Of a stretch of DNA of 64,000 bases, positions 50,100-57,529 are shown in pieces. The stretch is from NCBI RefSeq assembly GCF_004125265.1, contig NZ_RDTE01000003.1:6696001-6760000 (forward strand). The letters are read 5' to 3'. Origin of the DNA: Streptomyces lydicus. Its GTDB lineage: Bacteria > Actinomycetota > Actinomycetes > Streptomycetales > Streptomycetaceae. A model generated the notes under the pieces. The model ran no database searches. It saw only the letters and a program-made list of their open reading frames with translations, and was not told the origin of the DNA. Both the position numbers and the translations under genes were made by a program. How positions within the stretch are numbered: position 1 is the first letter of the stretch; every line of letters begins with the position of its first letter.

Positions 50100-51191
50100 G
50101 TGCATGTCGTACTCGCCGGTGGGGGGACCGCCGGCCACATCGAGCCCGCGCTCGCCCTCGCGGACGCACTGCGGAGGCAGGACCCCACCGTGGGGATCAC
50201 GGCACTCGGCACGGAGAAGGGCCTGGAGACCCGCCTCGTCCCGGAGCGCGGCTATGAGCTGGGTCTGATCCCGGCCGTGCCGCTGCCGCGCAAGCCCACC
50301 CCCGAGCTGATCACCGTCCCCGGGCGGCTGCGCGGCACGATCAAGGCCGCCGAGCAGATCCTGGAGCGCACCAAGGCCGACTGCGTCGTCGGCTTCGGCG
50401 GCTATGTGGCGCTGCCCGGCTACCTCGCCGCCAAGCGCCTCGGGGTGCCGATCATCGTCCACGAGGCCAACGCCCGCCCCGGCCTGGCCAACAAGATCGG
50501 CTCGCGGTACGCCAAGTTCGTCGCCGTCAGCACCCCCGACAGCAAGCTGCGTGGCGCCCGCTATGTCGGCATCCCGCTGCGCCGCACCATCGCCACCCTG
50601 GACCGTGCCGCGGTCCGCCCCGAGGCGCGGGCCGCCTTCGGGCTCGACCCCAACCTCCCGACCCTGCTGGTGTCCGGTGGTTCGCAGGGCGCCCGCCGGC
50701 TGAACGAGGTCACCCAGGCCGCCGTCCCCGCCCTCCAGCGCGCCGGGATCCAGGTGCTGCACGCGGTCGGTCCGAAGAACGAACTGCCGCATGCGGACAA
50801 CATGCCCGGGATGCCCCCCTATGTCCCGGTACCGTACGTGGACCGGATGGATCTCGCGTACGCCGCGGCCGACATGATGCTCTGCCGCGCGGGCGCGATG
50901 ACCGTCGCCGAGTTGTCCGCCGTCGGGCTGCCGGCCGCCTTCGTCCCGCTGCCCATCGGCAACGGCGAGCAGCGGCTCAACGCCCAGCCGCTGGTCAACG
51001 CCGGCGGGGGCCTGCTGGTCGATGACGCCCAGTTGACGCCGGAGTGGGTGCAGAGCAGCGTGCTCCCGGTCCTGGCCGATCCGCACCGGCTGTACGAGAT
51101 GTCCCGCGCGGCCTCCGAGTTCGGCCGCCGCGACGCCGACGAGCTGCTGGTCGGCATGGTGTACGAGGCGATCGCGCAGCACAACAAGTAG
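50100..51191 (+). CDS. murG: lipid I GlcNAc transferase
   Basis: 363 residues, GT28 fold. VVLAGGGTAGHIEPALALA, GFGGYVALPGYLAA, HEANARPGLANK, SGGSQGARRLNE and the acceptor/donor motif CRAGAMTVAELSAVG with GNGEQRLNAQPL identify MurG, which completes lipid II on the inner membrane face. GTG start 6 bp after ftsW. Confidence 0.96.
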   Translation: MHVVLAGGGTAGHIEPALALADALRRQDPTVGITALGTEKGLETRLVPERGYELGLIPAVPLPRKPTPELITVPGRLRGTIKAAEQILERTKADCVVGFGGYVALPGYLAAKRLGVPIIVHEANARPGLANKIGSRYAKFVAVSTPDSKLRGARYVGIPLRRTIATLDRAAVRPEARAAFGLDPNLPTLLVSGGSQGARRLNEVTQAAVPALQRAGIQVLHAVGPKNELPHADNMPGMPPYVPVPYVDRMDLAYAAADMMLCRAGAMTVAELSAVGLPAAFVPLPIGNGEQRLNAQPLVNAGGGLLVDDAQLTPEWVQSSVLPVLADPHRLYEMSRAASEFGRRDADELLVGMVYEAIAQHNK

Positions 51192-51213
51192 CGCACGAGA
51201 GAAGGCAGGGAGC

Positions 51214-52029
51214 GTGGCCGGACCGGCAACCGCCCGACGCGGCGAGAAGAAGTCACCGTCCGGCCCGCCCTCCGCCGCGCCACCGAGCGCGACGGGATGG
51301 CGGCGGGTGCGCATCCCCCTCCGCGCGCCGGGCCGCCGCAGTCTGATCATCATCACGATCGTCGCGGTGCTGCTCGGCGCGTTCGGCGTCTGGGCGCTCT
51401 ACGCCTCGAACTGGCTCCGGGTGGAACGCGTTGAGGCCACCGGCACCCGCGTGCTGACGCCGCATGAAGTCGTCGCCGCGGCACGCGCCCCGATGAACGA
51501 GCCGTTGGTCTCCGTGGACACCGACGCGCTCGCCCGGCGGCTGCGGGCGCGGCTGCCGCGCATCAAGACCGTGGACGTCGAGCGGTCCTGGCCGCACACA
51601 ATCGGTCTGAAGGTGACCGAAAGAATGCCGGAACTGCTGATGCGAACGGGCGGAAAGTTTGTCGAAGTGGACGCCGAGGGCGTCCGGTTCGCCACCGTCC
51701 GCACCGCCCCCCGAGGCGTTCCGCTTCTGGAAATGACCGTTTCCGACTCTTCAAGTCTGCACCGGTTCGGAGCCGACCGGTTGCGGCGGGCCGCGGTCGA
51801 GGTCACCCAGGATCTGCCCACGGCCGTGCGCAAGGACCTGCGCAAGGTCCGTGTACGGTCCTACGACGCCGTCACCCTCGAACTGACCGGCGGCCGCACG
51901 GTCGCGTGGGGCAGCCGCGAAGAGGGCGCCGAAAAGGCAAAGGTGCTGACCGCGCTGCTGAAAGCGGCGCACGGCGGGCGCCACTTCGACGTCTCGGTCC
52001 CCAGTGCCCCTGCGGTATCCGGGAGTTGA
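51214..52029 (+). CDS. ftsQ: cell division protein FtsQ/DivIB
   Basis: 271 residues. A basic, Pro-rich cytoplasmic tail and one membrane helix (SLIIITIVAVLLGAFGVWALY, near 45-65) precede a POTRA domain (VERVEATGTRVLTPHEVV region) and an FtsQ beta domain ending in TVAWGSREEGAEKAKVL. It recruits FtsL/DivIC and regulates FtsWI. GTG start with GGCAGGGAG. The poorly conserved family name is supported by position. Confidence 0.93.
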   Translation: MAGPATARRGEKKSPSGPPSAAPPSATGWRRVRIPLRAPGRRSLIIITIVAVLLGAFGVWALYASNWLRVERVEATGTRVLTPHEVVAAARAPMNEPLVSVDTDALARRLRARLPRIKTVDVERSWPHTIGLKVTERMPELLMRTGGKFVEVDAEGVRFATVRTAPRGVPLLEMTVSDSSSLHRFGADRLRRAAVEVTQDLPTAVRKDLRKVRVRSYDAVTLELTGGRTVAWGSREEGAEKAKVLTALLKAAHGGRHFDVSVPSAPAVSGS

Positions 52030-52076
52030 CGTCCGGAGCCGCAGGCCAGCACCCTGGATGGCTACGACTATGGGTG

Positions 52077-52091
52077 ATCACATAGGGTGAA
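52077..52091 (+). promoter_or_regulatory. BldD-like box upstream of ftsZ
   Basis: ATCACATAGGGTGAA matches the BldD consensus NTNACNC(A/T)GNGTNAN at all specified positions except one (T for C at position 7). BldD with c-di-GMP represses sporulation genes, including ftsZ, in Streptomyces. Binding here is inferred. Confidence 0.6.
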
Positions 52092-52119
52092 AAGAAAAAC
52101 GGGAGGTTCGGCGTGTTCG

Positions 52120-52149
52120 TTGAACGCGCGCGCCTTGTCGACTTAGTGT
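52120..52149 (+). promoter_or_regulatory. candidate ftsZ promoter with WhiA pentamer
   Basis: TTGAAC, 18 bp, TAGTGT. The -10 overlaps GTGTC (52146-52150), the complement of the WhiA core GACAC. A second GACAC lies at 52280-52284. Streptomyces ftsZ is known to have several promoters, one sporulation-specific and WhiA-dependent. Which one this is cannot be decided here. Confidence 0.5.
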
Positions 52150-52193
52150 CTCGTTCCAAAGGGACTATGGAACCAAGGCACACAGGCACAGGT

Positions 52194-52218
52194 AACCCTA
52201 AACTTCAACGTTAGGGTT
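52194..52218 (+). promoter_or_regulatory. inverted repeat in the ftsZ leader
   Basis: Perfect 8-bp arms AACCCTAA and its complement around a 9-bp AT-rich centre, 92 bp before the ftsZ start and just after a GTTCC/GGAAC inverted repeat (52153-52173). It could be an operator or an mRNA hairpin. Confidence 0.6.
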
Positions 52219-52310
52219 CGGGTCGGCGATACGAACCGTCCCATCGGCATCAGTCGGCGTCCACACGCAGTGCGGCGACGACACGTAACTCGAGGCGAGA
52301 GGCCTTCGAC

Positions 52311-53546
52311 GTGGCAGCACCGCAGAACTACCTCGCAGTCATCAAGGTCGTCGGCATCGGCGGCGGTGGCGTGAACGCCATCAACCGGATGATCGAGGTC
52401 GGGCTCAAGGGCGTCGAGTTCATCGCGATCAACACCGATGCGCAGGCGCTGCTGATGAGCGACGCCGACGTCAAGCTCGACGTCGGCCGCGAAATGACGC
52501 GCGGGCTCGGCGCCGGCGCCAACCCGGATGTGGGTCGCAAGGCGGCCGAGGACCACCGCGAGGAGATCGAGGAGGTCCTCAAGGGGGCCGACATGGTCTT
52601 CGTGACCGCGGGTGAGGGCGGCGGCACCGGTACCGGCGGCGCACCCGTCGTCGCCAACATCGCCCGCTCGCTGGGCGCCCTGACGATCGGTGTGGTCACC
52701 CGCCCGTTCACCTTCGAGGGCCGCCGTCGTGCCAACCAGGCCGAGGACGGCATCGCGCAGCTGCGCGAAGAGGTCGACACCCTCATCGTGATCCCCAACG
52801 ACCGGCTGCTGTCCATCTCGGACCGCCAGGTGAGCGTGCTCGACGCGTTCAAGTCCGCGGACCAGGTGCTGCTGTCGGGTGTCCAGGGCATCACCGACCT
52901 GATCACCACACCGGGCCTGATCAACCTCGACTTCGCCGACGTCAAGTCCGTGATGTCGGAGGCCGGTTCCGCGCTCATGGGCATCGGCTCGGCACGCGGC
53001 GACGACCGTGCGGTGGCCGCCGCGGAGATGGCGATCTCCTCGCCGCTCCTGGAGGCCTCCATCGACGGCGCCCGCGGGGTGCTGCTCTCCATCTCCGGCG
53101 GTTCCGACCTCGGTCTCTTCGAGATCAACGAGGCAGCGCAGCTGGTCAGCGAGGCCGCCCACCCGGAAGCCAACATCATCTTCGGTGCGGTCATCGACGA
53201 CGCGCTGGGCGACGAGGTCCGGGTGACGGTCATCGCCGCGGGCTTCGACGGCGGTCAGCCGCCGGCCCGCCGCGATGCCCAGTCGGCGCTGTCATCCCAA
53301 AAGCGCGAAGAGCCCGCCCCGGCCCCGAGCCGTCCGGCCACCCCGCCGGAGCCGCGTTCGTCGTCCTTCGGCGGACTGGGTTCGGTTCCGGTGCGCGACG
53401 AGGAGCCGGCCCCGGCCGAGTCCTCCTCTTCCTCCTCGCTGGGCGAGGTCCCGTCGTCCCCGGCGAGCGCTCCGCAGGTTCCCCCGGCCCGTCCGTACTC
53501 GGACTCCGCGGCCGAGGAACTCGACGTCCCCGACTTCCTGAAGTGA
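52311..53546 (+). CDS. ftsZ: cell division GTPase FtsZ
   Basis: 411 residues. Tubulin-like GTPase that forms the Z-ring or sporulation ladders. Landmarks: VVGIGGGGVNAINRM, AINTDAQAL, tubulin signature GGGTGTGGAP, VTRPFTFEG, T7 loop NLDFADVKS, then a Ser/Pro/Glu-rich linker (about 320-400) and the C-terminal binding peptide ELDVPDFLK for SepF and other partners. GTG start after GAGGCGAGAGG. Separate regulatory region upstream. Confidence 0.98.
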   Translation: MAAPQNYLAVIKVVGIGGGGVNAINRMIEVGLKGVEFIAINTDAQALLMSDADVKLDVGREMTRGLGAGANPDVGRKAAEDHREEIEEVLKGADMVFVTAGEGGGTGTGGAPVVANIARSLGALTIGVVTRPFTFEGRRRANQAEDGIAQLREEVDTLIVIPNDRLLSISDRQVSVLDAFKSADQVLLSGVQGITDLITTPGLINLDFADVKSVMSEAGSALMGIGSARGDDRAVAAAEMAISSPLLEASIDGARGVLLSISGGSDLGLFEINEAAQLVSEAAHPEANIIFGAVIDDALGDEVRVTVIAAGFDGGQPPARRDAQSALSSQKREEPAPAPSRPATPPEPRSSSFGGLGSVPVRDEEPAPAESSSSSSLGEVPSSPASAPQVPPARPYSDSAAEELDVPDFLK

Positions 53547-53560
53547 CGTAAAGCACCGAA

Positions 53561-54325
53561 GTGATAGGGCAACAGCACCACGAGAGCGGCGCGCACTTCG
53601 CCTTCACCGACAGGTGGGGCGGGGTGAGCGCCGCTCCGTACGATCAGCTCAACCTGGGCGGCGCGGTCGGCGACGACCCCCGGGCCGTATACGCCAACCG
53701 CACGCGGGCCGCCGCGGAACTCGGCCTCGACCCGGCCGCGGTGGTCTGGATGCACCAGGTGCACGGCCGCGAGGTCGCGGTGGTGGACGGGCCGTGGCAC
53801 GGCGACGACATCCCCGGTGTCGACGCGGTGGTGACCGGCCGCCGGGGCCTCGCGCTCGCCGTGCTGACCGCCGACTGCACCCCGGTCCTGCTCGCCGATC
53901 CGGTCGCCGGGATCGCGGGGGCCGCGCATGCCGGACGGCCCGGCCTGGTCGCCGGGGTGGTCCCGGCGGTCGTCGAGGCCATGGTGGAGCAGGGGGCGGT
54001 GCCGGCCCGGATCGTCGCGTACACCGGACCGGCGATCTGCGGGCGGTGTTACGAGGTGCCCGAGGCGATGCGCTCCGATGTCGCCGCGGTGGTGCCCGAG
54101 GCCCGTGCGGTGACCGGCTGGGGCACGCCCGCGGTGGACGTCACCGCGGGGGTACGGGCCCAACTCGCCGCGGCGGGCGTGCGGGTGCGTGAGGATTCCC
54201 ACATCTGCACTCGCGAATCCGCCGACCACTTCTCTTACCGGCGCGACCGTACGACCGGACGGCTCGCGAGCTATGTATGGCTGGGGGACACCCCCGGCCC
54301 GCGGCTGGGGGAGGCAGAGCTGTGA
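53561..54325 (+). CDS. pgeF: peptidoglycan editing factor PgeF (YfiH/YlmD, laccase-like)
   Basis: 254 residues, multicopper polyphenol oxidase-like fold. Metal or catalytic motifs WMHQVHG, LTADCTPVLL, AAHAGRPGL and GPAICGRCYEV identify the YfiH/PgeF family. Members hydrolyse misplaced amino acids from UDP-MurNAc precursors or act as purine nucleoside phosphorylases. Location right after ftsZ favours the cell-wall role. GTG start. The stop overlaps the next gene (GTGA). Confidence 0.92.
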   Translation: MIGQQHHESGAHFAFTDRWGGVSAAPYDQLNLGGAVGDDPRAVYANRTRAAAELGLDPAAVVWMHQVHGREVAVVDGPWHGDDIPGVDAVVTGRRGLALAVLTADCTPVLLADPVAGIAGAAHAGRPGLVAGVVPAVVEAMVEQGAVPARIVAYTGPAICGRCYEVPEAMRSDVAAVVPEARAVTGWGTPAVDVTAGVRAQLAAAGVRVREDSHICTRESADHFSYRRDRTTGRLASYVWLGDTPGPRLGEAEL

Positions 54326-55044
54326 CCGACGACCGCAAGACGCAACTGGCCGAGAACCTGGCCCGGGTGGAGGAACGTATCTCCGCCGCATGTGCCAGGG
54401 TCGGCCGGCCGCGTGACGAGGTGACCCTGATCGTGGTCACCAAGACCTACCCCGCGAGCGATGTCCGGTTGCTCGCGGAGCTGGGGGTGCGCCAGGTCGC
54501 GGAGAACCGTGATCAGGAGGCCGCACCCAAGGCCGCTGAATGCGCTGATTTGCCCCTTACTTGGCATTTTGTTGGGCAGCTACAGACCAACAAGGTGCGC
54601 TCTGTGGCCGGTTATGCCGGAATTGTGCAATCGGTCGACCGGGTCCGGCTCGTGACCGCACTCTCCAAGGAGGCGGTGCGTGCCGGGCGTGAACTGGGCT
54701 GTCTGATCCAGGTGGCGCTCGATGCGGAGGCGGGGGAGCGTGGCGAGCGCGGCGGGGTGGCGCCCGACGGGGTCGGGGCGCTGGCCGAGGCGGTCGCCGG
54801 GGCCGAGGGGCTGCGGCTGGACGGTGTGATGACCGTCGCCCCGCTGGCCGGGCCGTACGCCGGACGTGAACTCGCCGCATTCGGGCGGCTCATGGAAATC
54901 TCATCCGACCTGCGCGCGGTTCATCCTGCTGCCACCATGGTGTCCGCAGGCATGAGCGCGGACCTCGAAGAGGCCGTGGCGGCCGGGGCGACACATGTAC
55001 GCGTCGGCACTGCGGTACTCGGAGTCCGACCACGGCTCCGGTAA
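54322..55044 (+). CDS. YggS/PLPBP-family pyridoxal phosphate homeostasis protein
   Basis: 240 residues, alanine-racemase-like TIM barrel. PLP-binding Lys41 in VVTKTYP, then LGVRQVAENRDQEA, WHFVGQLQTNKV, QSVDR and the SAGMSADLEEAV region. The family buffers PLP and has no known catalytic activity. GTG at 54322 overlaps the pgeF stop. The middle of the gene (about 54540-54640) is noticeably more AT-rich than its surroundings. Confidence 0.94.
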   Translation: MTDDRKTQLAENLARVEERISAACARVGRPRDEVTLIVVTKTYPASDVRLLAELGVRQVAENRDQEAAPKAAECADLPLTWHFVGQLQTNKVRSVAGYAGIVQSVDRVRLVTALSKEAVRAGRELGCLIQVALDAEAGERGERGGVAPDGVGALAEAVAGAEGLRLDGVMTVAPLAGPYAGRELAAFGRLMEISSDLRAVHPAATMVSAGMSADLEEAVAAGATHVRVGTAVLGVRPRLR

Positions 55045-55167
55045 CGTCGCCAAGCAAGTCGGACCACAGCACAAAATATGGTCATTCCCGCAAAAAGCGG
55101 GCAGGCCGCGTGGATCCAAGGCCCCTGGTGACGGAGCCGATCCACCACAGAGCGGAGGACGCAGAGA

Positions 55168-55788
55168 ATGGCCGGCGCGATGCGCAAGATGGCGGTCTAC
55201 CTCGGCCTCGTGGAGGACGATGGGTACGACGGCCGGGGGTTCGACCCCGATGACGAGTTCGAGCCCGAGCTTGACCCGGAGCCCGACCGGGGGCGGCGTC
55301 AACAGCACGCGGTGCAGGCCGAAATTCCCCCCGAAAGGGAGGAACCCGTCCGTGCCGTGACACCTCCGGCGCAACGTGAACCGGCCCCGCTCGCCGCGGA
55401 AAACGGACGACCCGCGCGAATCGCCCCCGTGGCATCCATCACACCCGAACGTCCAAATCTGGAGAAGAACGCACCGGTGATCATGCCCAAGGTTGTGTCC
55501 GAGCGGGAGCCCTACCGCATCACCACGCTCCACCCCCGGACCTACAACGAAGCCCGTACCATCGGGGAACACTTCCGTGAGGGCACTCCGGTGATCATGA
55601 ATCTCACGGAGATGGACGATACTGATGCGAAGCGACTTGTCGACTTTGCTGCCGGTTTGGTGTTTGGTCTTCACGGCAGCATCGAGCGGGTGACGCAGAA
55701 GGTGTTCCTGTTGTCGCCTGCTAACGTCGATGTCACGGCGGAGGACAAGGCCCGTATCGCAGAGGGCGGGTTCTTCAACCAGAGCTGA
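55168..55788 (+). CDS. sepF: cell division protein SepF
   Basis: 206 residues. N-terminal amphipathic membrane-targeting helix MAGAMRKMAVYLGL, an acidic and Pro-rich linker (15-110) and the SepF core with TTLHPRTYNEARTIGEHFREG (in part), VIMNLTEMDDTDAKR and DFAAGLVFGLHGS. It anchors FtsZ to the membrane in bacteria lacking FtsA. ATG start with GGAGGACGCAGAGA upstream. Confidence 0.96.
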   Translation: MAGAMRKMAVYLGLVEDDGYDGRGFDPDDEFEPELDPEPDRGRRQQHAVQAEIPPEREEPVRAVTPPAQREPAPLAAENGRPARIAPVASITPERPNLEKNAPVIMPKVVSEREPYRITTLHPRTYNEARTIGEHFREGTPVIMNLTEMDDTDAKRLVDFAAGLVFGLHGSIERVTQKVFLLSPANVDVTAEDKARIAEGGFFNQS

Positions 55789-55860
55789 GACGCAACACCG
55801 GGCACACCGCGGCCGTGAGGCCAACACACGAGCAAGGCAAGGGGAGAGGGACTGCGCGAG

Positions 55861-56154
55861 ATGAGTGTCTTTGGTCAGGTGATCTACATCGCGCTGTACT
55901 GCTTCCTGATCGTGTTGATCTTCCGGCTGGTGATGGACTATGTCTTCCAGTTCGCCCGTTCATGGCAACCCGGCAAGGCGATGGTGGTCATTCTTGAGGC
56001 CGCCTACACTGTCACTGATCCGCCACTCAAGCTTCTGCGGCGGGTAATCCCGCCGCTGCGTCTCGGGGGCGTGGCGCTCGATCTGTCCTTCTTCGTATTG
56101 ATGATCATCGTTTTCATCCTGATCACCGTCGTGAGGTCGGTGTTGTTGGTGTGA
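55861..56154 (+). CDS. YggT-family membrane protein
   Basis: 97 residues with two membrane helices (about 8-30 and 73-95) separated by a conserved VTDPPLKLLRRVIPPLRLGG loop characteristic of YggT/Ycf19 proteins. Frequently linked to sepF and divIVA. Its function is not established. Confidence 0.93.
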   Translation: MSVFGQVIYIALYCFLIVLIFRLVMDYVFQFARSWQPGKAMVVILEAAYTVTDPPLKLLRRVIPPLRLGGVALDLSFFVLMIIVFILITVVRSVLLV

Positions 56155-56203
56155 ACGATACGGTCTTGCCGATTGCCGACGACTACGTTGAGGTGAAGTA
56201 GAG

Positions 56204-57322
56204 ATGCCGTTGACCCCCGAGGACGTGCGGAACAAGCAGTTCACGACCGTCCGCCTCCGAGAAGGCTATGACGAGGACGAGGTCGATGCCTTCCTCGATG
56301 AGGTCGAAGCCGAACTGACCCGGCTCCTGCGGGAGAACGAGGACCTTCGCGCCAAGCTGGCCGCTGCCACCCGCGCCGCCGCGCAGAACCAGCAGCAGCA
56401 GGGGCTGCGCAAGGGACCGGACCAGCAGCAGGAGCAGCAGCAGAGGCCCGGGTCTCCGGTGCCCGCCGCCATATCCGGTCCGCAGCCGGTCCCGCCGCAG
56501 CAGCAGCAGGGGATGGGTGGCCCTCCCCAACTGCCTGGTGGTGCACCGCAGCTGCCTCCTGGTCCCGGTGGCCACGGCCCCGGCCCGCAGGGCCCGCACG
56601 GCCCCGGTCCGATGGGTCCCGGCGGTCCCATGGGCGGACCGATGGGCGGTCCCGGCGGACCGCAGCTGCCCGGCCCCGGTGGCCAGCAGGGCGGCCCGGG
56701 CGGTGACAGCGCGGCGCGCGTGCTGTCGCTGGCACAGCAGACCGCCGACCAGGCGATCGCGGAGGCCCGTTCCGAGGCCAACAAGATCGTCGGCGAGGCG
56801 CGCAGCCGTGCCGAGGGCCTGGAGCGGGACGCCCGCGCCAAGGCCGACGCGCTGGAGCGGGACGCGCAGGAGAAGCACCGCGTGGCGATGGGTTCGCTGG
56901 AGTCGGCCCGCGCGACGCTGGAGCGCAAGGTCGAGGACCTGCGCGGCTTCGAGCGCGAGTACCGCACGCGGCTGAAGTCCTACCTGGAGAGCCAGCTGCG
57001 TCAGCTGGAGAACCAGGCGGACGACTCGCTGGCCCCGCCGCGGACCCCGGCGGCCGCTTCGCTGCCGCCGTCCCCGTCGATGGCGTCGGCCGGTGCCGGC
57101 AGCATGGGCGGTGGCAACCACACCATGGGTGGCGGCCAGCAGATGGGTGGCAACCACTCCATGGCCGGCCAGTCCAACGGTGGTCCGTCCTACGGCGGTC
57201 AGCAGCAGATGTCGCCGGCGATGACCCAGCCGATGGCTCCGGTGCGGCCGCAGAGCCCGCAGCCGATGCAGCAGACGCCGTCGCCGATGCGCGGCTTCCT
57301 CATCGACGAGGACGACAACTGA
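56204..57322 (+). CDS. divIVA: polar growth determinant DivIVA
   Basis: 372 residues. The N-terminal membrane-curvature-binding module LTPEDVRNKQFTTVRLREGYDEDEVDAFLDEVE (named by its ends) is followed by a first coiled coil, a Pro/Gln/Gly-rich linker (about 65-165), a long second coiled coil (about 170-270) and a Met/Gly/Gln-rich tail. It marks hyphal tips and recruits the wall-synthesis machinery in actinomycetes. ATG start with GAAGTAGAG. A strong terminator follows. Confidence 0.96.
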   Translation: MPLTPEDVRNKQFTTVRLREGYDEDEVDAFLDEVEAELTRLLRENEDLRAKLAAATRAAAQNQQQQGLRKGPDQQQEQQQRPGSPVPAAISGPQPVPPQQQQGMGGPPQLPGGAPQLPPGPGGHGPGPQGPHGPGPMGPGGPMGGPMGGPGGPQLPGPGGQQGGPGGDSAARVLSLAQQTADQAIAEARSEANKIVGEARSRAEGLERDARAKADALERDAQEKHRVAMGSLESARATLERKVEDLRGFEREYRTRLKSYLESQLRQLENQADDSLAPPRTPAAASLPPSPSMASAGAGSMGGGNHTMGGGQQMGGNHSMAGQSNGGPSYGGQQQMSPAMTQPMAPVRPQSPQPMQQTPSPMRGFLIDEDDN

Positions 57323-57351
57323 CGTCCGCGTAGCGCGCAGAGTCGGCAATC

Positions 57352-57393
57352 AGGGCCGGGCCCCGAGGGAACACTCCTTCGGGGCCCGGCCCT
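57352..57393 (+). terminator. terminator after divIVA
   Basis: Perfect 15-bp arms (AGGGCCGGGCCCCGA and complement), a 12-nt loop and a trailing T-run: a textbook intrinsic terminator that ends the dcw transcripts. Confidence 0.92.
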
Positions 57394-57455
57394 TTTGTGT
57401 GTACTTGCGCGCGGAGGCCGGGGCGTCCTCGCCGGGGTGTCCCCGGGGACGGCGA

Positions 57456-57487
57456 AGCCCCCCGGTGCGGGTTCGCACCGGGGGGCT
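57456..57487 (-). terminator. terminator after ileS
   Basis: Perfect 14-bp arms (AGCCCCCCGGTGCG and complement) with a 4-nt loop, 42 bp beyond the ileS stop on the minus strand. Confidence 0.9.
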
Positions 57488-57529
57488 CGGCAGGCCGTGT
57501 GACCGCGGGTGCGGTCACCGCGGGTGGGG

